Shown here piece after piece: positions 34,497 to 45,049 of a DNA stretch of 64,000 nucleotides. A model generated the notes under the pieces. That model did not search any database, was not told the origin of the DNA, and saw nothing but the letters and a program-made list of their open reading frames with translations. The stretch's first letter is position 1, and each line of letters opens with the position of its first letter. The DNA is from Hygrocybe punicea (Eukaryota; Basidiomycota; Agaricomycetes; Agaricales; Hygrophoraceae): assembly GCA_963556145.1 (NCBI GenBank), contig OY744465.1, positions 6,262,001 to 6,326,000 of the forward strand. The letters run 5' to 3'. The position numbers and the translations under genes are program-made.

Positions 34497-35469
34497 AATC
34501 CTGATCATTACACAAATTACCAGTTTGCTCCCTTCTATTGGCAGAGCTATATTTATGAGGCAAGACAGGTCTAGAATACTAATGAAACTAAAGAGCATGT
34601 TGAAAAGGTGGCCTTGATAAAATGCAGAGGTTGTATTATTGGATTATCCTTTGTTTATGATTATATCTATCGCCCCATGAACTAAGGGATATGTGCTTGT
34701 ATGATTGGGTCAGTCAATGTTCTCGAGAGAAGCTTACTGAACCCAAATTGAAAAAACAGAACTGTAGTGGAGAACTTGCTAGTGTTGTAGAAGAGTGTGT
34801 GAATTATGATACATCTTTTGTATCTCAACATGAAACAATTGTATCTAATATGGATGATCATTACAATGACAATTCTGTGGCCATGGATAACTTGAAATTA
34901 GACAATCCAGGCAACGATAATGCAAGGCAAATTCCAGTTTTAGAGGGGACAAATACATCTCCTCCTGTTGGGCTATTTATATTTCTTAACAGTCATCCAC
35001 TCTACAAGTCACATGATACCCATTGTATAAGAGAAAACAATATAAAAGTTCCTACTTTTAACAGAGCCACTTTACCACAATGTGATCAAGGTGATCGAGA
35101 ATATTATTGCTCAACAATGCTTGCATTGTTTAGACCATGGCACTCTGGACATGACTTGAAAACAAAAGATTAATCTTGGGATGAGTCCTTTGTATCCTAT
35201 GACTTTACTTTGAGACAAAGAGAACTCATGAACAACTTTAATATCAAGTATGAATGTCTTGATGCTCGTGATGACTTTCATGCCCAGCTTCGTAAAGGTT
35301 CTGTTGTCTTGCCTAGTTGGATGGATGGTCCTGATCATACATTTGATCATGGTGATGATTTGAAGTGGATAGTGATTACATATTTGAAGAAGCTTCTGCA
35401 AAGCTAAGTGAAGAGTTTAACACTGAATTCAAGCAAATTGGAAAGTGAGAGAAGAAATGTCAACTTGAT
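34497..35469 (+). pseudogene. Helitron Rep-helicase linker, badly decayed
   Basis: Open pieces at 34,691-35,173 and 35,210-35,407 carry SFVSQHETIVSNMDDHYND, FLNSHPLYKSHDTHCIR, LFRPWHSGHDLK and RQRELMNNFNIKYECLDARD, all familiar from the Rep-helicase linker of basidiomycete Helitrons. Stops and shifts divide it. No catalytic motif is expected here. Confidence 0.7.
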
Positions 35470-37653
35470 ATGGCCACTATGCGATCTATAATGACTCACA
35501 CAGGTTGGACTGAGCCTTTAACCACAGAGACATCATTTTCCCTGCCACCACCACCAGAGATTATCCAATCTGGAAATCAATGGAAAGCAGTTGTACAGAA
35601 GAGTAGACAAGATATACTTGATCACTGGACAGAAAATTTATCAAGTGACATTAACAGTTATTCTCTAACACAACCATCAAGCTATAACCAAGTTAGAGTT
35701 GTTGATAAATCATATCTTGAAAAAGGTTCACATTCTAGAAAATCTTTGTTAGCACTAGACAACATTGTGAATGACTTTAGTCTAAATACAGAACAAAAGA
35801 GGGCATTTTACATAGTTGCACACCATGCATCCAATAAAAATTCTGAACAATTGAAAATGTATATTGGTGGTATGGGTGGAACTGGTCAAACACAAGTTTT
35901 GAAGGCATTAGTATAGTTTTTGAGGTCAAGAAATGAGGCTCATAGATTTGCTATTGTGGTGCCTACTGGAACAGCTGCAGCTCTGCTAGCAGGATCTACA
36001 TATCACTATATGTTTGGTCTAAATGAGAATACTAATGAGCAGATATCAAATAAACAACTTGCTCAATTAAGATCACGACTTTTGGGTGTTGATTATATTT
36101 TTTTTGACGAAGTTTCAATGTTGTCTTGTCGAGATATGTATAGAATTAGTGTAAGGATGGCCAAGATTTTCAATGAAACTGAATTACCTTGGGGTGGATT
36201 AAACATGATATTTGCAGGGGATTTTGCACAGTTGCCTCTTGCAATTGGACATGAAAATGCTTCTCTCTATAGCAGAACTGTTGGAGCTTCTTCAACTAAC
36301 CACCAAGATCAAGAAGCTGCCATTGGAAAGGCATTATGGCACCAGGTTACAACTGTGGTAATACTACAAGAAAACATGAGACAAAAACTGCAAACAAAGG
36401 AAGATGCACAACTCAGACAGGCTCTTACAAATATGCGATATAAAGCTTGTACCACTGAAGATATTGTATTTCTGTGGTCACGTATATCAAGTAATTTACC
36501 TGGTCATTCATCAGTGAAACATGAAGATTTTAGGCAAGTGTCAATAATTACTGCTTTAAATATTCACAAAGATGAGATTAATTACTTGGGTTCACTAAGA
36601 TTTTCTGAAGAGACTTGTCAACCTCTGGTTGATTTCTATTCTGATGATTCAGTAGTTTCTAAAGATAAGAAAAAAAGAAAGTCTCATGCTACAACTCACA
36701 AGTGCCACACATTATCAGAAAAAGTTCATGAAGTTCTGTGGAATCAACCCCATAGTTCAAACTCAAAATGCATCCCTGGGAAACTTTCTTTGTGTGTTGA
36801 AATGCCTGTCATAATCTGGAATAACAGTGCAACTGAGCTATGCATTACCCGAGGCCAAGAAGGCATAGTGCATAGCTGACAGTCAGCAAAAGGCATGCAA
36901 GGTCAGAGAGTGTTGGACACATTATTTGTAATGCTACTTAATCCTCCACAAGCTGTGAAATTAACTGGACTTCCTGAAAATATTGCACCACTAACAAGAA
37001 CAAGTGTTACTGTGGACTGTGGACTACCAGATGATTCATCTCTTACAATATCACAAACTCAGGTAGAGGTACTTCCCAATTTTTCAATGACAGATTATTC
37101 TTCACAAGGAAAGACAAGGCCTAATAATCCAGTTGATCTAAATAACAGTCGAAGTCATCAATCATATTACACTGCATTATCATGCAGTGCATCTGCACTT
37201 GGTACTGTTATTTTGCAAGGATTTGATGCAAGAAAGATCACAGGTGATGCATCTGGTGCATTATGTCAGGAATTCCGTGAGCTGGAAATTTTAGATGAAA
37301 TAGTCAGATTGAGATATGGGGGAAAGCTACCAATATCTGTTACTGGTGATTGCAGAAATTCTCTGATTGAAACCTTCAGACTGTGGAAAGGAAAGCATTA
37401 TGTTCCAGAAAATGTGCACAAGGCAATTCGGTGGAACAAGTCAGATCCATATATTCCAGGTGAAGAGGATAAAAATTTATGGAAAGTTCTGGACAAAAAA
37501 CAAAAAGTTCCAAAAGATATTCCTTTGAAGTCAAATTATGTTCCTACCCAAGGCAGTTCACCAGCATTGTTTTATCAAAATTCTACTAATAAGAGAAAAA
37601 TAAGTGGGTCTTGTGTTGCCCCTCAGAGAAAGAAATTGAAAAAAAAATCATAA
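35470..37653 (+). pseudogene. Helitron Pif1-like helicase with altered motifs
   Basis: The frame 35,470-36,879 is continuous apart from one TAG at 35,914-35,916, just after the P-loop. The P-loop reads GGMGGTGQTQV: the invariant Lys is Gln. Walker B (IFFDEVSMLS), GGLNMIFAGDFAQLPL and LQENMRQ follow. The 36,895-37,653 part has FSMTDYSSQGKTRP and YYTALSCSASALGTVILQGFD, where the usual motif VI TALSR has Cys for Arg. Pif1-type helicases unwind the strand nicked by Rep. With both the Lys and the Arg finger changed, this copy should lack activity even without the stop. Confidence 0.88.
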
Positions 37654-37740
37654 TATTAATGATACTTTAATGACTTCTCTGAACATTCCAATTGGTACAC
37701 TCTGGAGTAACAACAGCTGTGCATATGACTCTGTGATAAC

Positions 37741-37982
37741 TATTGGAATATATAGTTGCAGTGGTTGTTGACCACTAAGTTATTTTATGTGGAATGAATT
37801 ATATTTGCCTCTTTCTGAGAGGGCTTTTATACTACTAGCTAAATCTACTAGAAGTTTCTTGTGGTGAGTAGAATACATGCTGCGCTTCAGCATTATTCAT
37901 CGGACAGGTGGGTTTGAGTTCTGGGGTCATGTGATACGGATTTCCAATCCTTTCCACGACTATTCAGCCACTATTCCCAACA
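37741..37982 (-). repeat. 3' LTR of the Copia element
   Basis: On the minus strand starts TGTTGGGAATAGTGG at 37,982 and ends CCAATA at 37,741. Ends align with the 5' LTR to the base. Confidence 0.93.
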
Positions 37983-38009
37983 CTCCCCCTTGGTCGAATA
38001 CTCTTTGAC

Positions 38010-38918
38010 TCATTCCTGGTCACAGTAAACATTGTCCATGTATTCTGTTACGTGTTCCACTCTTTCCAGTTCCTCTCTGGTCAATAGACCAAGTTCGGCT
38101 GTGAACTTTGCATGAAGCAGGCGAGGTAACCCTTTTGTAAATATGTCTGCTAGATTTTCTTCTGAAGGAATATATGTGACTTTGAGGATACCAGACACGA
38201 CGTGATCTCATAGGAAATGTAGATTTATATCTATGTGCTTCATCCACGCATGGAATCCCGGGTTGTGCGATATAGCAATCATGGCCTGATTGTTGGATTG
38301 TAAAATTGATGTCTCGTCCGACCATAGGTCCAATTCCTTCAATAAGTTTCTATGCCAGATTAACTGCTTCGTGGCATGAGTAGCAGCAACATATTCCACT
38401 TTGGCTGTTGACAACGCAATCGTGCTTTGCTTCTTCGAGCTCCAAGCTACGGCTCCCCCTGCAATCGTGAACACATATCCACTAATGGATTTCCAGTGCG
38501 GGTTGGATCTCCAATCGGCATCAATGTAATGAACGGTTTCTGTCGTAATCCGTTGGTCCTTTCCGCTGTACATTAGTTCATAATCCATTGTTCCTTTTAG
38601 ATAGTGGAATATCCTTTTAAGTGCTGTCCAGTGTTCTGGACTCGGGTTCTGTGTGAATTGTGCAACGGTTACAGTTGCATACATGATATTGGGTCTTGTT
38701 GCATGCGCAGCATACAAGAGCTCTCCGACTCGTGTCGCGTACTCAATCAAGGTGCGTTTCTGCTCGATCTCGTCGGTTTCTGTTTCGTTTATTCATAGGA
38801 CCACGTTCTGGTCCATCAGGGTTGATACCGGCTTGGCATCCTTCATTCCGGCCTTCATGAGGATCTTCCAGATATAGCAGCTCTGTGATAGGGTGACTTT
38901 CCGTTCAAGTTGTTGGTG
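38010..38918 (-). pseudogene. Copia RNase H and C-terminus
   Basis: Minus strand, open segments 38,750-38,208 and 38,198-38,010: IEYATRVGELLYAAHATRPN, YIDADWRSNPHWKSISGYVF, VAWSSKKQSTIALSTAKVEY, SNNQAMIAISHNPGFH, and after a stop VTYIPSEENLADIFTKGLPR. These are the normal Copia RNase H motifs, with the first acidic pair as DADW and E as VEY. Upstream, 38,880-38,750 carries pieces such as KAGMKDAKPV between stops. Confidence 0.88.
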
Positions 38919-38921
38919 GTC

Positions 38922-39758
38922 TCATTTGATATGGATTCCGAGCAGTAACGTTGGCTTTCCGATGACTGTTACCGTGTATTTTTCCTTCAGCTGGTTGATT
39001 ACCCACTGATTCATTGCTCGGTTGTTTGTGTAAGCTGTGAGGTCATCAACCCATATGAGTACGATGGAAAAGTTTTCACCTTCCTGATAATAGTACACAC
39101 AATAGTCGGTCCGCAATCTCGTATAACGAAATTCCTTCATCGTGTTATCAAAATCCGTGTTCCATACATTTCCGGCTTGCCTGAGACCATATATAGGGCA
39201 TATGAGGTGGCAAACCCATCCGGTTCCGTCCTCAAATTCCGCCGGCTGCTTCATGTACAGCTCCTCCTTCACCCATCTGGTAAGCTATGCACCTTTGATA
39301 TCCATCTGCTGGATATCCCAATCCTTGACTGTGGAATATGCGAGCAACATCCATAACGTCTCAAACCGCATCACAGGAGCGAATGTTCCAGTTTTGCTGA
39401 AATCCACTCCGGGCTTCTGCGAGAACCCCTGGGCCACTAACCAGGCCTTGTGCCTAGCGATTGCACCCATCTCATCACATTTCCGGTGGAAAACCCACTT
39501 GCTTCCAATGGCTTCCCACCCCTCCGGTAAGTCTATGAGTTTCCAAATGCCCATTTTTTGTAGCTGATCAAATTCCTCTTTCATCGCTACCTTCCAGTTC
39601 TCCCAATCTATGGCTTCCCTGGCTTCCCTTAAATCCCATGGGTCCTTGTTGGTGAGACTGCTATCCTGCTGCATTGCGCTCAAGAACGCATATGCTATGG
39701 TTGTTTCCGTGCTGGCTTTTTCCTTTGTTTTGCTGCGGATGATTCCATTGGTCTCCAT
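38922..39758 (-). pseudogene. Copia reverse transcriptase
   Basis: Minus strand, 39,758-39,285 then 39,272-38,922. IGSKWVFHRKCDEMGAIAR, RHKAWLVAQGFSQKPGVDF, TFAPVMRFETLWMLLAYS and DIQQMDIKGA precede a TAG. LYMKQPAEFEDG, CPIYGLRQAGNVW, and the catalytic IWVDDLTAY follow. The usual YVDD reads WVDD. Several TAG/TGA stops lie in codons that are sense codons in active relatives. Confidence 0.88.
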
Positions 39759-40067
39759 ACATCAAGTGGTTCACATATCTCGTGTTGTGTCAGTTGTGCA
39801 CACGGGTTGTTTAACTGTCGGTAGTTGTGGTCGACTCCTCAGGTTGCTCTCGGTGGGTATGTTATTTCAATTTCCAGTCTGCGAATGGCCCTTTCCAGTG
39901 CTGTTACAGTGGGTTCCGGTGATTCCATTGTGGGTTCCAGTGGTTCCGGAGTTTGCAAGTTGTCGGATTCACTCTGCTCCCCCTTGAATTGCAAACCTGG
40001 TAAGTCGGATACAATCCAGACTTCCTGCAATGCCCCATCCTCATGAAATGCAACATTCCATGACGTT

Positions 40068-41131
40068 TTAACAGTCCGTGTTGTGGCATCGTAGTATCGG
40101 ATAGCCTTCTGCGACTCCACACCCTATGAACTTCATCTTAGCTGATCGCAGTGCCAGCTTCAATCTCTTTCCACCTTGATATAAGACCCAAACATCGCAT
40201 CTGAACTCCCGGAAATGTGATATGTCTGGCTTCTTGCCAGTCCAGGCTTCATGTGGAGTCATTCTGTCTAGAGCCTTGGTGGGGGATCGGTTTCGAATGT
40301 ATGCCGCATGTGCAATGGCTTCTGGCCAAAGGAATGCGGGCAGGTTTTTAGCCATCAACATCATGTGGGCTAACTCCAGTAACGTGCAATTAAATCTTTC
40401 CACTGTTCTGTGTTGCAAGGGTGAGTAAGGGGCTGTTGTTTCGATGACAATTCCCTTCTCCACTGCCCATCTCTCGACTTCCTTGTTGACGAGTTCCTTT
40501 CCATTATCGAACCGCAAATATTTAGGGTTTTTATTGAACTTCTTCTCAATCATGTTAACATAAGCCTTGATGCGTTCCGTCGTCTGGCTTTTCCGTTTCA
40601 TCAATAAAGTGGTTATGGTGCGCGTCGCATCATCCATGAATGAGATATAGTATCTCGATCCTCCGATAGACTCTATGTGTGCTGGGCCCCAGATGTCGCT
40701 CAAAGTCCACTCTCCGGCGACTTTGGATTGTCCATCGGCCTCTTTCAGAAACGGCTGGATGGCTTGCTTCACCTGAATGCAAGCCTCACAGGTTCAGGAA
40801 GGGACACTCCCTTCGTCAATTTCTAGACCCGTGACTAACCCCTTTCTCTGCAGGGTCTTGAGTCCGCTCATTCCGATGTGTCCGTATAGGCGGTGCCATT
40901 CATCCCAAGACATTTTCTTCGGCATGGCTATGTTTGCCTTTTCCAGTGTGTGGGATTGCGCTCAGGCGTTCAAACAGTATAGTCGTCCATCTTTCCAGCC
41001 TGTTCCGACAAGTTTATTCTCCTTCATATAGAGCCTGCATATTCTGTTGCGGAAGTTAACCCATCCACCGCTTTCATCAAATTGGCTCAGCGATAGTAGT
41101 GAGTTCCATGACTCTGGTACATGTAGTACGT
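40068..41131 (-). pseudogene. Copia integrase
   Basis: The core (40,772-40,068) has LSDIWGPAHIESIGGSRYY and FMDDATRT (first Asp), LRFDNGKELVNKEV (second Asp) and HRTVERFNCTLLELAHMML (Glu), then FLWPEAIAHAAYIRNRSPTK. All three catalytic acids remain. The zinc-binding part upstream (about 41,000-40,780) is broken by stops, though CEACIQVKQAIQPF can be traced across one. Confidence 0.88.
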
Positions 41132-41132
41132 C

Positions 41133-42238
41133 TCATAGCTGGTGCTGTACGTCCTTTCCGTCCACTGTGAAGTGTAAGATGACAGTTCCACGACCAAGAG
41201 CTTGAGTGGCTACCTTTCCTAGTCCTTGAATGGTAGCTTCGTCCAGAGTTTTGTACGTGATAAATGCAGTTCGGGAATTGCTGATGTGACTTGTCGTTCC
41301 GGAATCCAGTAACCAATCGTAGTTTGAAATATTGTCTGTATTTACTGCATATGCTACATCCTGTAACATTTTATTGACATTGTCCGCAGCTTGATTCAAT
41401 CAGTTCCGTTGGTTTCCACCCTTTCCGGTGCCCTTTCCTTTCCCTTTCGGCCCTTGCCCTTCCTTTCCGCAACCTTTAGACCAGCAGTCCTTCGCCATAT
41501 GTCCCTTCTTGTGGCAGTTGAAGCATTCCATTTCAGAATCGGCCACTTTCTGCTTTCCATTACCCTTTCTGTCATGCTTTCCGGTGAACCTCCCATGCAT
41601 AGCGACATTGTTAGGATCTCACGGTGTCTGCGGTCTTCCTCCAATAGGATTGCGACTAGCTCATGTGACATCAGTGATGTTCCTTCCTTCTTTGAGCCTA
41701 AATACGCTGATGTATACAAGTCCCAACTTGCTGGTAAGGAGGATACAAGTATCATTGCGAAGTCTTTGTCGGAAACAAGGCTTCCCATCAAGTGGAGTTC
41801 CTCCTGCAGTTGCTGGAGCTTCGATATGTGCTCGATTAGGTCGAATCCTTCTTCAGCAATCGACCGGTACAATGCACATCATGTTGCTAATATTCCGAGC
41901 TTCCCCCTGGATTCCTTTACCAAGGTTAGCTGCTTCCACATCTCACTCACTGTGTGTGCACCAATGATATGTATCATTTCTGCATCGCCAATTGTAAGCT
42001 CGATCTGTGTCCTCATCTTGGCGTCTCTGCCACACCATTTCTTCATCGCCTCGGATTCCTCTGATGTTGGACGGGATGCGTCTGCCAGGACAGGGGCCGT
42101 TGATTCTGTATCGATGTACGTCTCTAACCCAAGATCCCAAAGCACGGCTAACATCTGTCTCTTCCACGGCATCCAATTGTTTCCCTTCAATAACTTGATC
42201 CGGTATGATCCCGATGTGTGCGTGACTTTGTCTGTCAT
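41133..42238 (-). pseudogene. Copia gag, zinc knuckle and protease
   Basis: Starts with Met at 42,238; LKGNNWMPWKRQMLAVL is the normal Copia gag opening. A stop near 41,877 divides gag; the second half (41,872-41,600) has ELHLMGSLVSDKDFAMILVS. A frame change near 41,600 leads to the knuckle, CFNCHKKGHMAKDC, and a TGA then precedes the protease, which carries DWLLDSGTTSHISNSRTAF (Asp-Ser-Gly active site). Confidence 0.88.
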
Positions 42239-42321
42239 AGTCAGCTAGTATACAAGGTGGTAATGCGATGTTCGGAGGTGCGTGATCATGTTTCCATTAA
42301 AGCTGTTCAGGGCTCATAACC

Positions 42322-42563
42322 TATTGAAATATATAGTTGCAGTGGTTGTTGACCGCTAAGTTATTTTATGTGGAATGAATTATATTTGCCTCGTTCTGAG
42401 AGGGCTTTTATACTACTAGCTAAATCTACTAGAAGTTTCTTGTGGTAAGTAGAATACATGCTGCACTTCAGCATTATTCATCGGACAGGTGGGTTTGAGT
42501 TCCGGGGTCACGTGATATGGATTACTAATCCTTTCCACGACTATTTGGCCACTATTCCCAACA
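42322..42563 (-). repeat. 5' LTR of the Copia element
   Basis: Minus strand, starting TGTTGGGAATAGTGGC at 42,563. Immediately downstream (42,321 and lower) comes GGTTATGAGCCCTG, a plausible primer-binding site. Confidence 0.93.
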
Positions 42564-42647
42564 ATAACCATATTATATCACATTTGGCAGGATGATAAGA
42601 TTACTTGGTCTAATTCTTTCAGAAATCTAAACCCTCAATTTCTTGGC

Positions 42648-43301
42648 ATGTTGGTGGATGGATTTTTAAGATATTCTGATGAATGCTCTTTAGAAGAAGT
42701 GCGTGATCATATAAGACACTATCTAGATCAGCATTCACATCATAACTTTACATGGGGGGTAAATACTAGTGTTAATATCTTATTAGATACATTGCTACAA
42801 ACTGAACTCCCCTTTCTTTTCTCTCACATCTCTTGCCCTCAACGTCATCCTGTGTCCAGACAGCAGGAAGCAGCAAAAAATTGCCATATAGATATTGGTA
42901 GGATTGATTTTGAATCTATTCAAGATGAACTTGATCTTTTTGTAATTTCCCTTGCTTCAAAGTGTACAGTCTGCAATGACTTCCTACTTCGAAAATTTAG
43001 CTTTGTAAATGCCCCTCAGTTACTTGCCTTTGCCACATCTGCTTCTACAACTACTGTGGATCATAATTTGGTAGTCACAGTTGAAGGAGAAACAGATCCA
43101 AAAAAATATTATCTCAGAGGTGTCATCTATCATGGAAGTGATCACTTCACATCTCGTATTATCAGTGTGACAGGTCAGGTTTGGTTTCATAATGGTATCA
43201 CTACTGGGAGATCTACAGAGTATGAAGGAATGTTGGAGGATATTGTTTTAAATATTTGCAGATTTAAAAGGCCTTGCATTTTGATATATGTTCTTGCATA
43301 G
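42648..43301 (+). pseudogene. Helitron C-terminal ubiquitin-protease-like domain
   Basis: A 217-codon open frame after the Copia insertion. YYLRGVIYHGSDHFTSRIIS near 43,105-43,160 resembles the His box of ubiquitin-specific proteases (…V..H.G..H.), with GQVWFHNGITTGRS after it. No Cys box is seen upstream, and the catalytic Cys would have to lie in the part removed or lost at the Copia junction. Basidiomycete Helitrons often carry a USP/OTU-like cysteine protease region of this sort; that is the basis for the name. Confidence is moderate because the identification rests on one motif. Confidence 0.55.
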
Positions 43302-44149
43302 TTTATTTATAAATAGTCATTAAGCCAACTTGTAACAATTAATTTTACTTTCTTGAATGTAGAAATGTCTTGCAAGTAGAAATCCTTATGTTTACAGCAA
43401 GTTATATTTTACAAGACATGGCCAATGGCTTTTTAGTGACAATATTATCAAATCAAGGTATGGGATGTTGTGAATATTACAGCCATTTTAGTAATTCATG
43501 GCACTCCCAGCTTTTTTTTTTTTCAATTGAGAAATTTTGACTTAGTGGAATTTCAAGTGCTGAATCTTGTATCTCATGAAATACTGCATGGATTGAGATG
43601 GTTATAGAGGGAAAGTTGTACTATTATTTAAGGGCTCTGTACTGCTGTAATTAGATTTGGACAATATTTAGTATACGGTGAGCTGTGGATGAACTAAAAT
43701 GTAAACTAGTAGTTTTTGACACCCAAAATGGTATTATCAAATTATACTGTCAGATGAAGTCCTGTGAAGAAGATTGTAGGGAGAAACTTGTTTAGTTTTT
43801 CAAGGGCTAGAAGCAGGCTCCTGCCAAGCCGAATTTCCAAGGTTGAGAAGCGAGAAGCTAATACACGGGTTATACTACCTATAGGGAACTTCCGAAATAT
43901 TGGATCTCCGAAAGGGCCTTTTTAAAACTCAGAACTCTTATTCCTCTCGACCCTCTCCAATACAGCTTGAAGAAAATGTTAGTAAACAAAGCCAGCCACA
44001 ATTTTGCTTAAGTCCAATTATGGAGTACTTGTGCAAAATACAATTCATACTGTCTAACACAATCCATCCCTTCAGTTAATGAGCTCTGGGAAGCAATTAT
44101 AGAAGCTCTGGATCAGAACCCACAGTGATTTGTAGGCCAATTTGCTTTC

Positions 44150-44567
44150 TAGTGTTGCAGAAGTTCAGTTCAGTTCAGAAACAGGTTTGGAGCATATTTG
44201 TGAAATATCTCAAGAAGATTAATTTGCGTTTGCCCAGATTTTTTTTGATGGCTTCTGTATCACTTTAAATTCTCTTGTATGAGTTGTGCCTGAAGGGAAT
44301 GTAAAAATTGAAATTTATAAAAATGCAAAAGGGGGTGTAAGTCCAAGGTTTTTTTATTTTTTGAAAAACCTCGGACTTACACCCCCTTTTGCATTTTTAT
44401 AAAATTTAATTTTTACATTCCCTTCAGGCACAACTCACACAAGAGAATTTAAAGTGTTAAAGAAGCCATCAAAAAAATTCTGGGCAAATGCAAATTAATC
44501 TCCTTGAGATATTTCACAAATATGCTTCAAACCTGTTTCTGAACTGAACTGAACTTCAGCAACACTA
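44150..44567. mobile_element. hAT-type foldback MITE, 418 bp
   Basis: TAGTGTTGCAGAAGTTCAG to CTGAACTTCAGCAACACTA, flanked by TTGCTTTC (44142-44149 and 44568-44575). The two halves are inverted repeats almost to the centre (AAGTCCAAGGTTTTTTTATT/AAAAACCTCGGACTT). It is the smallest of the six hAT-type elements here. Confidence 0.92.
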
Positions 44568-45049
44568 TTGCTTTCAGAGATGGCACAGTCCTAATCAGTA
44601 ATTAAATAATTGATAAAGAAAAGAAATATACATTATTGCATGTGCATCTTGTTTTACTGCTGCTGCACTGTTATTTTATCATCCTGGACTCCTGTACATG
44701 TACCCTAGTGGTTGAGGTCACTGCTGCTGTATTTTCAGAGTCCTAGTTAAGTAATACATGGAAGTGTGCAAATTATGCTGGTGACTATGTCAGTTTAGAC
44801 ATGTCCTGCTTCCATAAACCTCACCTCAATCACTAGGGTACATGTACAGGAGTCCAGGATGATAAAATAACAGTGCAGCAGCAGTAAAACAAGATGCACA
44901 TGCAATAATGTATATTTCTTTTCTTTATCAATTATTTAATTACTGATTAGGACTGTGCCATCTCTGAAAGCAAATTGGCCTACAAATCACTGTGGGTTCT
45001 GATCCAGAGCTTCTATAATTGCTTCCCAGAGCTCATTAACTGAAGGGAT

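Larger units (their letters stand above)
37741..42563 (-). mobile_element. Ty1/Copia retrotransposon (minus strand) in the Helitron
   Basis: Two 242-bp LTRs (42563-42322 at the 5' end, 37982-37741 at the 3' end), flanked by ATAAC (37736-37740 and 42564-42568). On the minus strand the LTR reads TGTTGGGAATAGTGG...TATATTYCAATA. Gag, protease, integrase, reverse transcriptase and RNase H follow in the Copia order. At least seven open segments, separated by stops, make up the polyprotein. The LTRs differ at about a dozen positions, mostly transitions. Inside the 5' end, GGTTATGAGCCCTGA directly after the LTR is the likely primer-binding site. Confidence 0.94.
30460..43479 (+). mobile_element. Degenerate Helitron, interrupted by a Copia element
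   Basis: Plus-strand pieces in the order of a fungal Helitron: N-terminal Helitron-like domain (32.0-33.4 kb), HUH replicase (33.4-34.5 kb), SF1 helicase (35.5-37.7 kb), and, beyond the Copia insertion, a peptidase-like domain (42.6-43.3 kb). The sequence is AT-rich and differs sharply in composition from its surroundings. Stops, frameshifts and changed catalytic residues show it is inactive. Neither the TC 5' end nor a CTRR 3' end with hairpin was located, so the limits are those of recognisable coding sequence plus adjacent AT-rich sequence. Confidence 0.82.

Noticed and set aside
37741..37982. Helitron 3' end at the Copia border
   Set aside because: The Copia LTRs are flanked by ATAAC and Helitron-type coding resumes after 42,568, so the Helitron continues past this point.
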